In this document: one piece after another, positions 56,409 to 64,000 of the stretch
Position numbering within the stretch: position 1 is the stretch's first letter
How the letters are laid out: every line of letters begins with the position of its first letter
Assembly (NCBI GenBank): GCA_009692425.1
Contig: SHZF01000001.1
Coordinates: 1 to 64,000, forward strand
Reading direction: 5' to 3'
DNA from: Myxococcales bacterium
GTDB lineage: Bacteria > Myxococcota_A > UBA9042
Length of the DNA stretch: 64,000 nt
The notes under the pieces: generated by a model
Told to the model about the DNA's origin: nothing
The model's database searches: none
Seen by the model: the letters and a program-made list of their open reading frames with translations, nothing else
Position numbers and translations under genes: made by a program

Positions 56409-57983
56409 TCACGTGCCTTCCGTGCCCGTCGGGTCGATGGGCGTGTGCGGGTACGAGGGATGCGACCGCACCCCGTCCTCGATGGCGCACATCGCCGCGA
56501 GCACGAGGTCTTCGCGCCAAGGTCGGGCGACGACCTGGACCCCGACCGGCAAGCCAGCACTCTCCGCTTCGACCTCCGCACAGCGCTTGCTGGCGTGGTC
56601 CTTGGCTGTCGGGCGCTGCGTTTCGTCGACGGCGACGCGCGTGACGGGCTGCACGCCCGCGGGAAAATTCAGCATCACGTAGCGGAACGGGTACGACAAC
56701 GTCAGCGTGAGATCGCCCGAGGTGCCAAGCGGCATGGCCGGCAGCGTGTGCGGTGGGCACAGCACGAGGTCGAGCCCGGCTTCGTTCCAGGCGTCGAATT
56801 CTGCCCGTCGCAGCCGCGTGCGCTCGGCGGTCAGCTTCCACAGGTCCGCAACCGGTTTTTCGCCCAGCGCGCCCAGGAGTCGCGCCATCTTCTTGTCGCC
56901 GCGCACGTTGAACACCGTCGTGAGCAGCGCGCGCACGGGGCCGGGCAGCCGCACGATGCGCATCGAAGGGGCAATCTGGCGGCACGGCGCCTCGCCTTCC
57001 AGGGCGGCTTGCAGCGTGCGGCCGCCGTCTGAACTGATGCCGGCCAGCCACACGAAAAGCAGGTCGTCGGCACCGGGCGGCACGTACGGCACGATCGTGG
57101 CTCCTGCGGCGCGCAACGCGTCGGCGGCACTGCGCACGGCACGCACGATCGAGGCGGCGGGCGGCAGGAACCCGTCGCTTTCCATGACGCCTACGCGCAG
57201 CCCGGCGAGATCGATCGACTGGGGGTCGCCAATCGGCAACGGGGCGACGGCCGGGTCGAGCCGCGCCATGGCGAGCGGGTCCAGCGTTCCAAAAAGCAAG
57301 GCGAGGTCGCGCGAGGTGCGCGCCAGAGGGCCGATCTGGGCGCGCACGAGTTCCTGGCCGGGGATGGCGCCCTGGGACCCGCGGTTCGACCAACGGTCTA
57401 GCGTCGGCTTGAGGCCCGCCACGCCGCAGAAATGGGCGGGAATGCGGATCGAGCCGCCGATGTCGGTGCCCACGCCGAGCGGCGTCTGGCCGGACGCCAG
57501 CGCCGCCGCCTCCCCGCCCGACGACCCGCCCGGGCTGCGGCCAACGTGCCACGGGTTGCGCGTGATCGGATGAAACGAGTTCTCAGTCTCCTGCGCCAGC
57601 AGCAACTGTGGCACGTTGGTTTTGCCGAGCACGATGGCGCCCGCCTGGCGCAGCCCCGCGACGACAACGGCATCGCTCGCTGCCGGGCGCCCACGCCGCG
57701 CTGCGATGCCCATCGTGCTGTCGGTGCCGGCGACGTCGATGTTGTCCTTGATCGTCAGCGGCACACCGTGCAGCGGGCCTTGCCACTGGCCCACGGCGGC
57801 CGCGGCATCGAGGCGGTCGGCGTCCGCAAGAGCGAGATCGTCCAACGGCGTGAGCAGGGCGTGGATGCGGCCATCGACGGCCTCGCGGCGTGCGATCAGG
57901 GCCTCGACGACCTCGCGCGCCGACACTTCCTTGCGGCGGAGGCGATCGCGCAAGGTGACCGCATCCCACTGCCAGATCGCCAT
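56409..57983 (-). CDS. Amidase-signature hydrolase, FAAH-like
   Basis: 524 residues, full length. Serine-amidase signature: K79 (TIKDN), cis-Ser S154 (GGSSGGEAAALASG) and nucleophile S178 (GTDIGGSIRIPAHFCGVAGLKPT). The spacings (99 and 24) equal those in fatty-acid amide hydrolases. Blocks downstream (RYVMLNFPAGVQPVTRV, GLPVGVQVVARPWRED) also favour the FAAH branch over GatA, which makes Gln-tRNA. It probably hydrolyses fatty or aryl amides. It follows the PstS-like gene by 54 bp and converges with the EGF gene (21 bp apart). Confidence 0.88.
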   Translation of the reverse strand: MAIWQWDAVTLRDRLRRKEVSAREVVEALIARREAVDGRIHALLTPLDDLALADADRLDAAAAVGQWQGPLHGVPLTIKDNIDVAGTDSTMGIAARRGRPAASDAVVVAGLRQAGAIVLGKTNVPQLLLAQETENSFHPITRNPWHVGRSPGGSSGGEAAALASGQTPLGVGTDIGGSIRIPAHFCGVAGLKPTLDRWSNRGSQGAIPGQELVRAQIGPLARTSRDLALLFGTLDPLAMARLDPAVAPLPIGDPQSIDLAGLRVGVMESDGFLPPAASIVRAVRSAADALRAAGATIVPYVPPGADDLLFVWLAGISSDGGRTLQAALEGEAPCRQIAPSMRIVRLPGPVRALLTTVFNVRGDKKMARLLGALGEKPVADLWKLTAERTRLRRAEFDAWNEAGLDLVLCPPHTLPAMPLGTSGDLTLTLSYPFRYVMLNFPAGVQPVTRVAVDETQRPTAKDHASKRCAEVEAESAGLPVGVQVVARPWREDLVLAAMCAIEDGVRSHPSYPHTPIDPTGTEGT

Positions 57984-58037
57984 CGTCTCCCCCTTGCCAC
58001 CCTCAGGGGCCGAAACTGCCTGAGGCTCCGTCCGGCG

Positions 58038-59144
58038 TCACTTCGGCTTTGCGTCCTGCCACACCGGGACGCCGTTGGAGCGCAACACACTCCACGAATC
58101 CTGGGCCAGGCGCAGCAACGGTTCGGGCAGCGGTGTGGCATGGGCACTGCGCGTACGTTCCGGCTCCTGCGATGCCGAAGCAAAGAACCGCAGCACGGTG
58201 AGGGCACGCGCCGCATCGGGCACTTTGCGCGGCACCAGGGCGAAAATCGCAGCCGACAGGGGCCACGCGGCTGGGTCGGAAGCATCCGTGAGCGCAACGC
58301 CGAAACCCGCGACTGCGCGCCAGTCCGTCGCCAGCGCGGCCGCAGCCACGGTGGCCTCGGTTGCAGCCAGTTCGTCGCCGGCTACACCCACCAGGACCAC
58401 ACGCTTGAGCCTGCGGCGGTCGGCAAGCGCCTGCGGCACCACGCCGACGGCCCAGGGAACGCGCGCGACGAGGTCAGCCACGCCAGCGTCCTCCTTGACG
58501 CCGACGCCGGTCGTCCAGGCGACGCTGCGGTCCCGGCCGAGTCGCGCCCGCCAAACAGGCGACACCTTCGACAACCAGTCGGTCAGCACCCACGTCGTGC
58601 CGGCCTCGTCGGCCCGGTGCACGGCGATCACGGGCGTCGCGGGCAACGGCAGGTCGGGATTCAGTGCGGCGATGCGGGCATCGTCCCACGACGTGATCTC
58701 GCCCAAGTAGATCGCCGTCAAGGTCGGCGCGTCGAGGTGCAGGGCAGCGGTCGGCGCTCCCGGCAGGTGGACGACGGGCACCAGTGCGTGCAACGCGACG
58801 GGAAACTGGTGAAGATCATATCGATCCAGCTCAATCAAGCTGAGGGGCGCGTCGACGATGGCAAAATCGGCCTCGCGCGTCTGCACCTGCCGCACCGCCG
58901 CTGCATTCCCGACCGCTCGAAACGACAACCGATGCCCCGTCGTCGCGGTCCACGCCGGCGCCCAAGTCGCAACGAGATCTTCCGCGAGGCCGGGGCCGGC
59001 GCCTGCAATCTCCAGTTGCACCGGCACTTCGGTTGCGGACTCCGCGGCATCGACCGGCTCCGGTTGCGGGTTCCTGCAACCAACTCCGGCCACACCGGCC
59101 GCCACGACGAGGCCAGCAACGTACAGTCGTTGAAGCGGAAGCAT
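58038..59144 (-). CDS. PstS-like phosphate-binding lipoprotein
   Basis: 368 residues. Lipobox VAGVGCRN near residue 23. The body follows the periplasmic phosphate-binding protein fold: VQLEIAGAGPGLAEDL opening, FAIVDAPLSLIELDRYDLHQFP (SDAPL block), LTAIYLGEITSWDDARIAALNPDLPLP (typical of PstS) and RADEAGTTWVLTDWLSK (the R-x-D-x-SGTT-like ligand loop, with A in place of S). No pstCAB-phoU is present, so it may be a stand-alone scavenger or sensor. Start chosen for the signal; 7 bp after speE. Confidence 0.85.
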   Translation of the reverse strand: MLPLQRLYVAGLVVAAGVAGVGCRNPQPEPVDAAESATEVPVQLEIAGAGPGLAEDLVATWAPAWTATTGHRLSFRAVGNAAAVRQVQTREADFAIVDAPLSLIELDRYDLHQFPVALHALVPVVHLPGAPTAALHLDAPTLTAIYLGEITSWDDARIAALNPDLPLPATPVIAVHRADEAGTTWVLTDWLSKVSPVWRARLGRDRSVAWTTGVGVKEDAGVADLVARVPWAVGVVPQALADRRRLKRVVLVGVAGDELAATEATVAAAALATDWRAVAGFGVALTDASDPAAWPLSAAIFALVPRKVPDAARALTVLRFFASASQEPERTRSAHATPLPEPLLRLAQDSWSVLRSNGVPVWQDAKPK

Positions 59145-59151
59145 CTTGCGC

Positions 59152-60066
59152 CTACTGCCCCAGTTTGTGCGGATCGTCGGCCACGCCCGGTAGGGCTCCG
59201 GCGGGCGTGCGGGCCAGCGCGCGCTGCACGTACGTCGGCAGCGCGAACGCCGCCGCCATGTGCGCACCGTTCGTGTAGCGCAGGGTGGGTTCAAGCCGTA
59301 GCATCCGCGCACCGCCAGCCGCCGCCGCGCACGCCGCCCGGACGTCGACGCCCTGGCTCGCGGCCGTGTAGGCCCAATAGCCGCCCGGGTATGCGACGAC
59401 CTGCCCGCAGTACAGCGCCACATGGCCAAAGATCGCGGCGAGCTTGGCGTACACGTCGGCGACGCGGCCGGCATAGAACACGGGCGAATCGCTCTGCGGA
59501 ACGAGGATGCCGTCCGGGCCCAGGCACGCCGCGCAGTGGCGGTAGAACGCGTCGGTGAACAGTTCGACGGCGGCATCGACCGGGTCCGTCGAGTCGATGA
59601 GGATCACGTCGAACGCTGCGCCGGCGCGTGCGGCCTGCTCCACATAGGCGAGCCCGTCACCGACCACGACCTCGGCGCGCGGGTCGTCGAGCGCTGCCGC
59701 ACATTGCGGAAAGTACTGGCGCGCCACCCGGATCACCTCGCCGTCGATGTCGCACAGCACCGCGCGCTCGACCTCGGGGTGGCGCAGCACCTCGCGCAGC
59801 GTGCCGCCGTCGCCCCCGCCGATGATCAAGACGCGCCGTGGGTGCGGGTGCGCCAGCAGGGGCACGTGGGCGAGCATCTCGTGGTAGGCGGACTCGTCGC
59901 GATCGGTCACGTTCGTCACGCCGCCCAGCGCCAGCACAGTGCCCCAGTCGTCTGCCTCGAAGACCTCGATCTTCTGGAACGGCGACTCGAAAGACTCGTA
60001 CATCTGCCGCACGCTGTACGTGAGGTGCGTCGCCGCGGTCCAAGGGTCGAAGTAGCGATCCGTCAT
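59152..60066 (-). CDS. speE: Spermidine synthase-family aminopropyltransferase
   Basis: 304 residues. Blocks: QKIEVFEADDWGTVLALGGVTNVTDRDE (substrate gate), LIIGGGDGGTLREV (dcSAM site), DIDGEVIRVARQYFP and ILIDSTDPVDAA with D158 and D161 equal to the catalytic pair of E. coli SpeE. The following GPG/GPA turn reads DAA, a possible change at the putrescine side. The last 60 residues are less conserved. It moves aminopropyl from decarboxylated SAM to a diamine. Divergent from the E1-beta gene over 168 bp. Product acceptor could differ. Confidence 0.92.
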   Translation of the reverse strand: MTDRYFDPWTAATHLTYSVRQMYESFESPFQKIEVFEADDWGTVLALGGVTNVTDRDESAYHEMLAHVPLLAHPHPRRVLIIGGGDGGTLREVLRHPEVERAVLCDIDGEVIRVARQYFPQCAAALDDPRAEVVVGDGLAYVEQAARAGAAFDVILIDSTDPVDAAVELFTDAFYRHCAACLGPDGILVPQSDSPVFYAGRVADVYAKLAAIFGHVALYCGQVVAYPGGYWAYTAASQGVDVRAACAAAAGGARMLRLEPTLRYTNGAHMAAAFALPTYVQRALARTPAGALPGVADDPHKLGQ

Positions 60067-60234
60067 GAGCGGGCCTGGGGTTGGAGTCGGATCCCATCGC
60101 GTTGCGTGCCGGGCGACGCTACTGCGCGGACGGGTTCGCCGGCGTCGATGTAGCGGAACACTCGGTCCCCGGCAAGCGCGTGCCCTTCAAATCCCGCCAG
60201 CCGCCGTGCTACCGTCGCCGCTGCGCCCTGGGGT

Positions 60235-61275
60235 ATGCCCGAGGCACGGGACCCGATGCCGCCGTTCAACATCATCCAGGCCGTGCAAGACGCGTTGCAG
60301 ATCGCGATGCGCGCCGATCCCAAGGTCGTCGTGCTCGGCGAGGACGTCGGCAAGTTCGGCGGCGTGTTTCGCGCGACGGTCGGCCTGCAAGAGGAGTTCG
60401 GCGACGACCGGGTTATCGACACGCCGCTCAACGAGTGCGGCATCGTCGGCACGGCGATCGGCATGGCGCTCTACGGGTTGCGGCCCGTCGTCGAAATCCA
60501 GTTTTCGGACTTCATCTACCCGGCATACGATCAGATCGTCAACGAACTCGCCAAGTACCGCTACCGCTCCGGGGGCCAGTTCCCGTGCCCGCTCGTGATC
60601 CGCACGCCTTTTGGCGGAGGCATTCGCGGTGGCCACTACCACAGCCAGTCGCCGGAAGCGGTGTTCGCGCACCACGCTGGTCTCGTCGTCGTCGCGCCGT
60701 CGAACCCGTATGATGCCAAGGGCCTGCTGCTCGAGGCCGTGCACGCCCAGGACCCCGTGATGGTCTTCGAGCCCAAGCGCGTGTACCGCGGGCCGGATCA
60801 CGGCACGAACTGGACCGGCCATCCGCTCGGCGAAGTGCCGGCAGGCGCCTACCGTGTGCCGTTTGGCGTGGCGCGTCAGTGGCGACCGCGCCGTGGCGTG
60901 GGCACCGCCGTCACGGTCGTCAGCTACGCGGCCATGGTCCATGTGTGCGAGCGCGCGGCCGTGCTCGCAGAAGCGGACGGGCTCGACGTCGAAGTGATCG
61001 ATCTGCGCAGCCTCGTGCCGTGGGACGTCGACGCGGTCTGTTCCGCCGTGCGTCGCACCGGCCGCTGCGTCGTCGTGAACGAGGCGCCGCGTACCTGTGG
61101 GTTCGCTGCCGAAGTCGCCGCAACGGTGGGCGAGCAGTGCTTCGATTGGTTGCTTGCTCCGGTTGGGCGTGTGACGGGCTTCGACACGCCGTTCCCCTAC
61201 ACGCTCGAACACCTCTACCTGCCCGACCCGGCACGCGTGCTCGACGCCGTGCGGTCCGCGGCACACTACGCCTGA
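60235..61275 (+). CDS. 2-oxoacid dehydrogenase E1 component, beta subunit
   Basis: 346 residues. Typical transketolase-like beta chain: VLGEDVGKFGGVFRATVGL, PLNECGIVGTAIGMA, EIQFSDFIYPAYDQIVNE and PFGGGIRGGHYHSQSPEA, with the fit best for branched-chain 2-oxoacid dehydrogenase (BkdA2-like). Catalytic partner E1-alpha, with the TPP motif, is not encoded upstream (speE is divergent there) nor further on in the window. The ATG at 60235 could be replaced by one at 60256. E2 starts 30 bp later, so the two are co-transcribed. Confidence 0.93.
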   Translation: MPEARDPMPPFNIIQAVQDALQIAMRADPKVVVLGEDVGKFGGVFRATVGLQEEFGDDRVIDTPLNECGIVGTAIGMALYGLRPVVEIQFSDFIYPAYDQIVNELAKYRYRSGGQFPCPLVIRTPFGGGIRGGHYHSQSPEAVFAHHAGLVVVAPSNPYDAKGLLLEAVHAQDPVMVFEPKRVYRGPDHGTNWTGHPLGEVPAGAYRVPFGVARQWRPRRGVGTAVTVVSYAAMVHVCERAAVLAEADGLDVEVIDLRSLVPWDVDAVCSAVRRTGRCVVVNEAPRTCGFAAEVAATVGEQCFDWLLAPVGRVTGFDTPFPYTLEHLYLPDPARVLDAVRSAAHYA

Positions 61276-61305
61276 CAGCGCGTCGCTCTGCACCCGGGGG
61301 TCCTC

Positions 61306-62595
61306 ATGGTGTTCTCGTTCAAGCTTCCGGACATCGGCGAAGGCGTCGTGGAAGGCGAACTCGTCAAGTGGCTCGTGCAGCCCGGCCAGGCGGTGCGCGA
61401 AGACACGCCGCTTTTCGAGGTGCTGACCGACAAGACCACAGCGGTGATCCCATCGCCGCGTGCGGGCAGCGTGCGCGAACTGCACTTTGCCGAGGGTGCG
61501 ATGGTTCCCGTTGGCGCCGTCGTCGTCACGCTCGACACCGCGGAAACCGCCGCTGCCTCCGCTGTGCCCGCTGCAGTGGCCGTCGCCCCAGCAGCATTGG
61601 CAAAGGCACCCGCCGCAGCAGCGCCCGGCCCAGTGCCCCCAACCGCGCCGGTCTCGCCGACTGCTGCGGAATCCGCTGCGGCACCGGCCGAACTGCCCGA
61701 GCATGTGCGTGCCGCGCCGGCCACCCGCAAGCTTGCGCGCGAACTGGGTGTCGACATCCGTGCGGTTTCCGGCACGGGCGATCACGGCCGCATTACGCGC
61801 CAGGACGTCGAACAGTGGGCCGCGCGCCTGACTGCGGCTCCGGCCCCGCCAGTTCCCGGTCTGCGGTCCCTGGCACCGACGCGACTCGAAGCAGGTCCTG
61901 ACGAGGAACGCCTGAAGCTCAAGGGCTTGCGCCGCCGAATCGCCCAGAAGATGCGCGAGTCGAAGGACCACGCGGCGCACTTCACCTACGTCGAGGAGAT
62001 CGATTTCACGGCGATCGTGGCGCTCAAGGACGCCCTCGCCCGCCACGGCCTGCTGTTGACCTACCTGCCGTTCGTGATGAAGGCCGTCGTTCTCTCCCTG
62101 CGCAAGCCAGAGTTCTCCTATCTTAACGCGCAGTTGGATGATGCGGCCGGCGAAATCGTGGTCAAGAAGCGCTACCACATCGGAGTCGCTGCAGCGACCG
62201 ACCCCGGCCTCCTCGTGCCCGTGGTGCGCGACGTCGACCGACTCAATCTGCGCGAACTCGCGGCCGAGGTGAAGCGGCTTGCCGAAGGTGCCCGTGCCGG
62301 CACCCTGCCGAGCGAGGACCTGCAGGGTTCGACGTTCACGATCACGTCGCTGGGCAAGCTCGGCGGCATGTTCGCCACGCCGATCATCAACCACCCGGAG
62401 TCCGCCATCTTGGGCCTGCACAAAGTCGAAAAGCGGCCCGTCGTCGTGGACGGCGCCATCGTCATCCGCGACCGCATGTACATGTCGTGTTCCTTCGACC
62501 ATCGGTTGATCGATGGTCACGTGGGCGCCGCGTTCGTCCAGGACGTGAAGGCCTTTCTCGAAGAGCCCGCCTTGCTCATGGCGGCGCTGGCATGA
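61306..62595 (+). CDS. Dihydrolipoamide acyltransferase (E2) of a 2-oxoacid dehydrogenase
   Basis: 429 residues. N-terminal lipoyl domain (about 1-80) with K43 in TDKTT for lipoylation; an Ala/Pro linker (about 83-135); peripheral subunit-binding domain (about 138-172, APATRKLARELGVDIRAVSG); and the acyltransferase core with catalytic H399 and D403 in SFDHRLIDG. The ordering and single lipoyl domain match BkdB. Linked with E1-beta upstream; no E3 follows. Confidence 0.95.
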   Translation: MVFSFKLPDIGEGVVEGELVKWLVQPGQAVREDTPLFEVLTDKTTAVIPSPRAGSVRELHFAEGAMVPVGAVVVTLDTAETAAASAVPAAVAVAPAALAKAPAAAAPGPVPPTAPVSPTAAESAAAPAELPEHVRAAPATRKLARELGVDIRAVSGTGDHGRITRQDVEQWAARLTAAPAPPVPGLRSLAPTRLEAGPDEERLKLKGLRRRIAQKMRESKDHAAHFTYVEEIDFTAIVALKDALARHGLLLTYLPFVMKAVVLSLRKPEFSYLNAQLDDAAGEIVVKKRYHIGVAAATDPGLLVPVVRDVDRLNLRELAAEVKRLAEGARAGTLPSEDLQGSTFTITSLGKLGGMFATPIINHPESAILGLHKVEKRPVVVDGAIVIRDRMYMSCSFDHRLIDGHVGAAFVQDVKAFLEEPALLMAALA

Positions 62596-62699
62596 GACCG
62601 CGGCCGTCTTCCATTCCTGAGCGCTCGGCAGACACGGCTGTGGCCACTGAATCTTCGCGGGCGGTCGCGCGTTGACCGCCGAGACCGGGGTGTTCCGTC

Positions 62700-63299
62700 A
62701 TGGCTGATGACCGCGAACAGCAACTGGTCTCTGCCGCCTTGCGCGGCGACAAGTCGGCGTTCGGGGACTTGGTGGACCTGCTCAAGCGGCCGGTCTTCAC
62801 CCTGTGCATGTCCCACGTGCGCGACGAGGCGGACGCGATGGACCTCGTGCAAGACACCTTCTTCAAGGCTTGGACGCACCGGGAGGGCTTCAAGGACGGC
62901 ACGAACTTTCGCGCCTGGGTCTACCGCATTGCGGCCAACGCCTGCATCGACCGTCTGCGCCGCCGCAAGACGCGGCGAGCCTCTGAACTCGACGACACGA
63001 TGTCTACGGAGCAACTCGACGAGGGGGATTTGCCGGCGGTCGGCACCTTCGGGCGCGCCTCGCCGTTCACGGAGCAGGCCCGCAGCCAACTCGGCGTCCG
63101 CCTGCACGCAGCACTCGACACGTTGCCGGATTCCATGCGCCAGTGCGTGCTGTTGTGCGACGTGCACGGCTACTCGTACCAGGAGATTGCGGACGAACTG
63201 AAGATTCCGAAAGGCACGGTGATGAGCCGCCTTTTCTATGCCCGCCGCCGCCTGCAAGAACAACTGCAGGACTACCGCGAGGAGGCCCGTCATGGGTGA
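62700..63299 (+). CDS. ECF-type RNA polymerase sigma factor
   Basis: 199 residues. Region 2 (about 20-88) has DAMDLVQDTFFKAW and NFRAWVYRIAANACIDRLRRRK; region 4 (about 140-190) has LPDSMRQCVLLCDVHGYSYQEIADEL then GTVMSRLFYARRRL. RpoE-like overall, with no extra domain. Its stop overlaps the next gene's start by 8 bases (63292-63299), the usual layout for a sigma/anti-sigma pair. The 104-bp spacer upstream shows no clear promoter. Confidence 0.94.
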   Translation: MADDREQQLVSAALRGDKSAFGDLVDLLKRPVFTLCMSHVRDEADAMDLVQDTFFKAWTHREGFKDGTNFRAWVYRIAANACIDRLRRRKTRRASELDDTMSTEQLDEGDLPAVGTFGRASPFTEQARSQLGVRLHAALDTLPDSMRQCVLLCDVHGYSYQEIADELKIPKGTVMSRLFYARRRLQEQLQDYREEARHG

Positions 63300-63924
63300 T
63301 CCGATGACCTTGCTTGAGCCAACCGACAGCGCTCCTGTGCCGCACGAAGCGGACCCGGCGCCGAGCCCCAACGGTCTCACCGACCCTGAGTTCGAACTCG
63401 TCATGCTGCATGTCGATGGCGAACTCAGCGACGACTCGGTCCGTGCGGCGGCGGCGGTGGCCCTGCTGGAACAGAGTGCGGTCGCCCGCGCCGTGGCCGC
63501 CGATTGGGTGTCTGCCAAGGTCGCGCTGCGCGAAGCCGTGCTCGACCCGGCGCACGAGGTCGATCTGTCGCGGGTGCGCGGGCGTGTGATGACGAAACTG
63601 CCGGCCGACGTGCGGTCGGCCGCGGTCGATCCGCAGCCTGCGGCGGGATTCGGTGCCTGGCTGCGCAGCCTCGGCCTGGGCAAGGTCACGCTGGCGGTCG
63701 GTGCGGCGGTGGCGGTGGCCGCATGGCTGGTTGCGACGGCGGCAGGCCCCGGGACAGGTCCGGGTGGCGCCGCTCCACCTGCCGTGGCGGAGGTGCCTGG
63801 GGAAGCACCGGCTGTCATCATCGAAGAGATCGAGATCGAGGGCGGCAGCGTCGTAGTCGACCCCGGCAAGGGCCCGGGCACGTCGACCATCATCTGGCAC
63901 TTTGAGGCGCAGGGGGCAGGATGA
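63292..63924 (+). CDS. Probable anti-sigma factor with one transmembrane helix
   Basis: 210 residues; the start at 63292 has GGAGG 6-7 bases upstream. The N-terminal part (about 28-100, DPEFELVMLHVDGELSDDSV) resembles the helical sigma-binding domain of transmembrane anti-sigma factors. A single helix lies near 137-157 (VTLAVGAAVAVAAWLVATAA), and the acidic periplasmic tail ends GTSTIIWHFE, a motif seen in some myxobacterial anti-sigma proteins. Assigned from position and topology; no zinc-binding HxxxCxxC is present. Confidence 0.72.
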   Translation: MGDPMTLLEPTDSAPVPHEADPAPSPNGLTDPEFELVMLHVDGELSDDSVRAAAAVALLEQSAVARAVAADWVSAKVALREAVLDPAHEVDLSRVRGRVMTKLPADVRSAAVDPQPAAGFGAWLRSLGLGKVTLAVGAAVAVAAWLVATAAGPGTGPGGAAPPAVAEVPGEAPAVIIEEIEIEGGSVVVDPGKGPGTSTIIWHFEAQGAG

Positions 63925-64000
63925 AGTGCGACACGTTCCTCGTCGGTGCAGCCGCCCTGCTTGCGACCCTCGCCGTCGGCTGGGCGCCCATGGCCGTGTG
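63921..64000 (+). CDS. Start of an exported protein, cut by the window edge
   Basis: The ATG at 63921 overlaps the anti-sigma stop (ATGA). The first 26 codons read like a signal peptide (MKCDTFLVGAAALLATLAVG) and the frame remains open to the edge. It may belong to the sigma factor's own regulon. Partial; product unknown. Confidence 0.6.
   Translation, partial: MKCDTFLVGAAALLATLAVGWAPMAV

Noticed and set aside
56409-57983. GatA (Glu/Asp-tRNA amidotransferase A subunit)
   Set aside because: The signature spacing and the GTDIGGSIRIPAHFCG block fit the FAAH branch better, and gatB/gatC are not adjacent.

Overview
High-GC bacterial chromosome (third codon positions nearly all G or C) with no phage, insertion sequence, CRISPR array or plasmid gene in view. 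An ordinary housekeeping core (tRNA-Ser, trmFO, xseA, glyQ-glyS, groES-groEL-grpE, speE, E1-beta/E2 dehydrogenase genes, an ECF sigma factor) is embedded in an unusually large set of secreted, cysteine-rich lipoproteins and surface proteins: MopE-type calcium/metal-binding repeats, EGF-like arrays, Kelch and NHL-like propellers, PEGA proteins and a giant DUF11-repeat outer-membrane protein. That mix, with VKOR/DsbA-type disulfide chemistry, fits the Myxococcota or a neighbouring delta-proteobacterial lineage. This placement is inference from gene content, since no marker could be searched.

Layout. 1-1.7 kb: tRNA-Ser and a lone LuxC-type acyl-CoA reductase. 1.7-26.4 kb (all minus strand): a likely envelope-biogenesis run, read from 26.4 kb downward: a four-module redox fusion (VKOR-DsbA-FGE-TlpA), a phosphodiester glycosidase-like lipoprotein, a PEGA protein, a Kelch lipoprotein, a 4,882-residue DUF11/OmpA/beta-barrel protein, a 13-cysteine mini-lipoprotein, an SH3-domain membrane protein and an HtrA protease. 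26.5-30.6 kb (plus): trmFO, a DUF1287-like protein, xseA. 37.9-30.6 kb (minus): glyQ-glyS followed by two propeller lipoproteins, each joined to the next by an ATGA overlap; the last begins with five 18-bp repeats that each supply an in-frame ATG. 38.1-40.9 kb (plus): groES-groEL-grpE. 52.2-41.1 kb (minus): lipoprotein, alpha/beta hydrolase, pteridine-reductase-like SDR, a second PEGA protein, a Tat-signal lipoprotein, a TULIP-like lipoprotein, a MopE-repeat lipoprotein and another Cys-rich lipoprotein. 52.4-56.4 kb (plus): a 1,330-residue EGF-repeat lipoprotein. 60.1-56.4 kb (minus): speE, a PstS-like protein and a FAAH-like amidase. 60.2-64 kb (plus): E1-beta, E2, ECF sigma factor, putative anti-sigma factor and the start of a further secreted protein.

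How it fits together. The window encodes at least seven exported proteins with dense, evenly spaced cysteines, and also a single membrane protein that fuses a disulfide-generating VKOR, a DsbA-like oxidase and a TlpA-like reductase/isomerase around a formylglycine-enzyme-like module. The simplest reading is one dedicated oxidative-folding device next to the surface proteins that need it, with HtrA as quality control. The fusion, the giant barrel-anchored protein, the start-codon repeat array, the EGF domain interrupted by another domain, and the TULIP-like lipoprotein are the most unusual items. Several genes use GTG starts or 4-base stop/start overlaps; each start chosen is justified in its entry.
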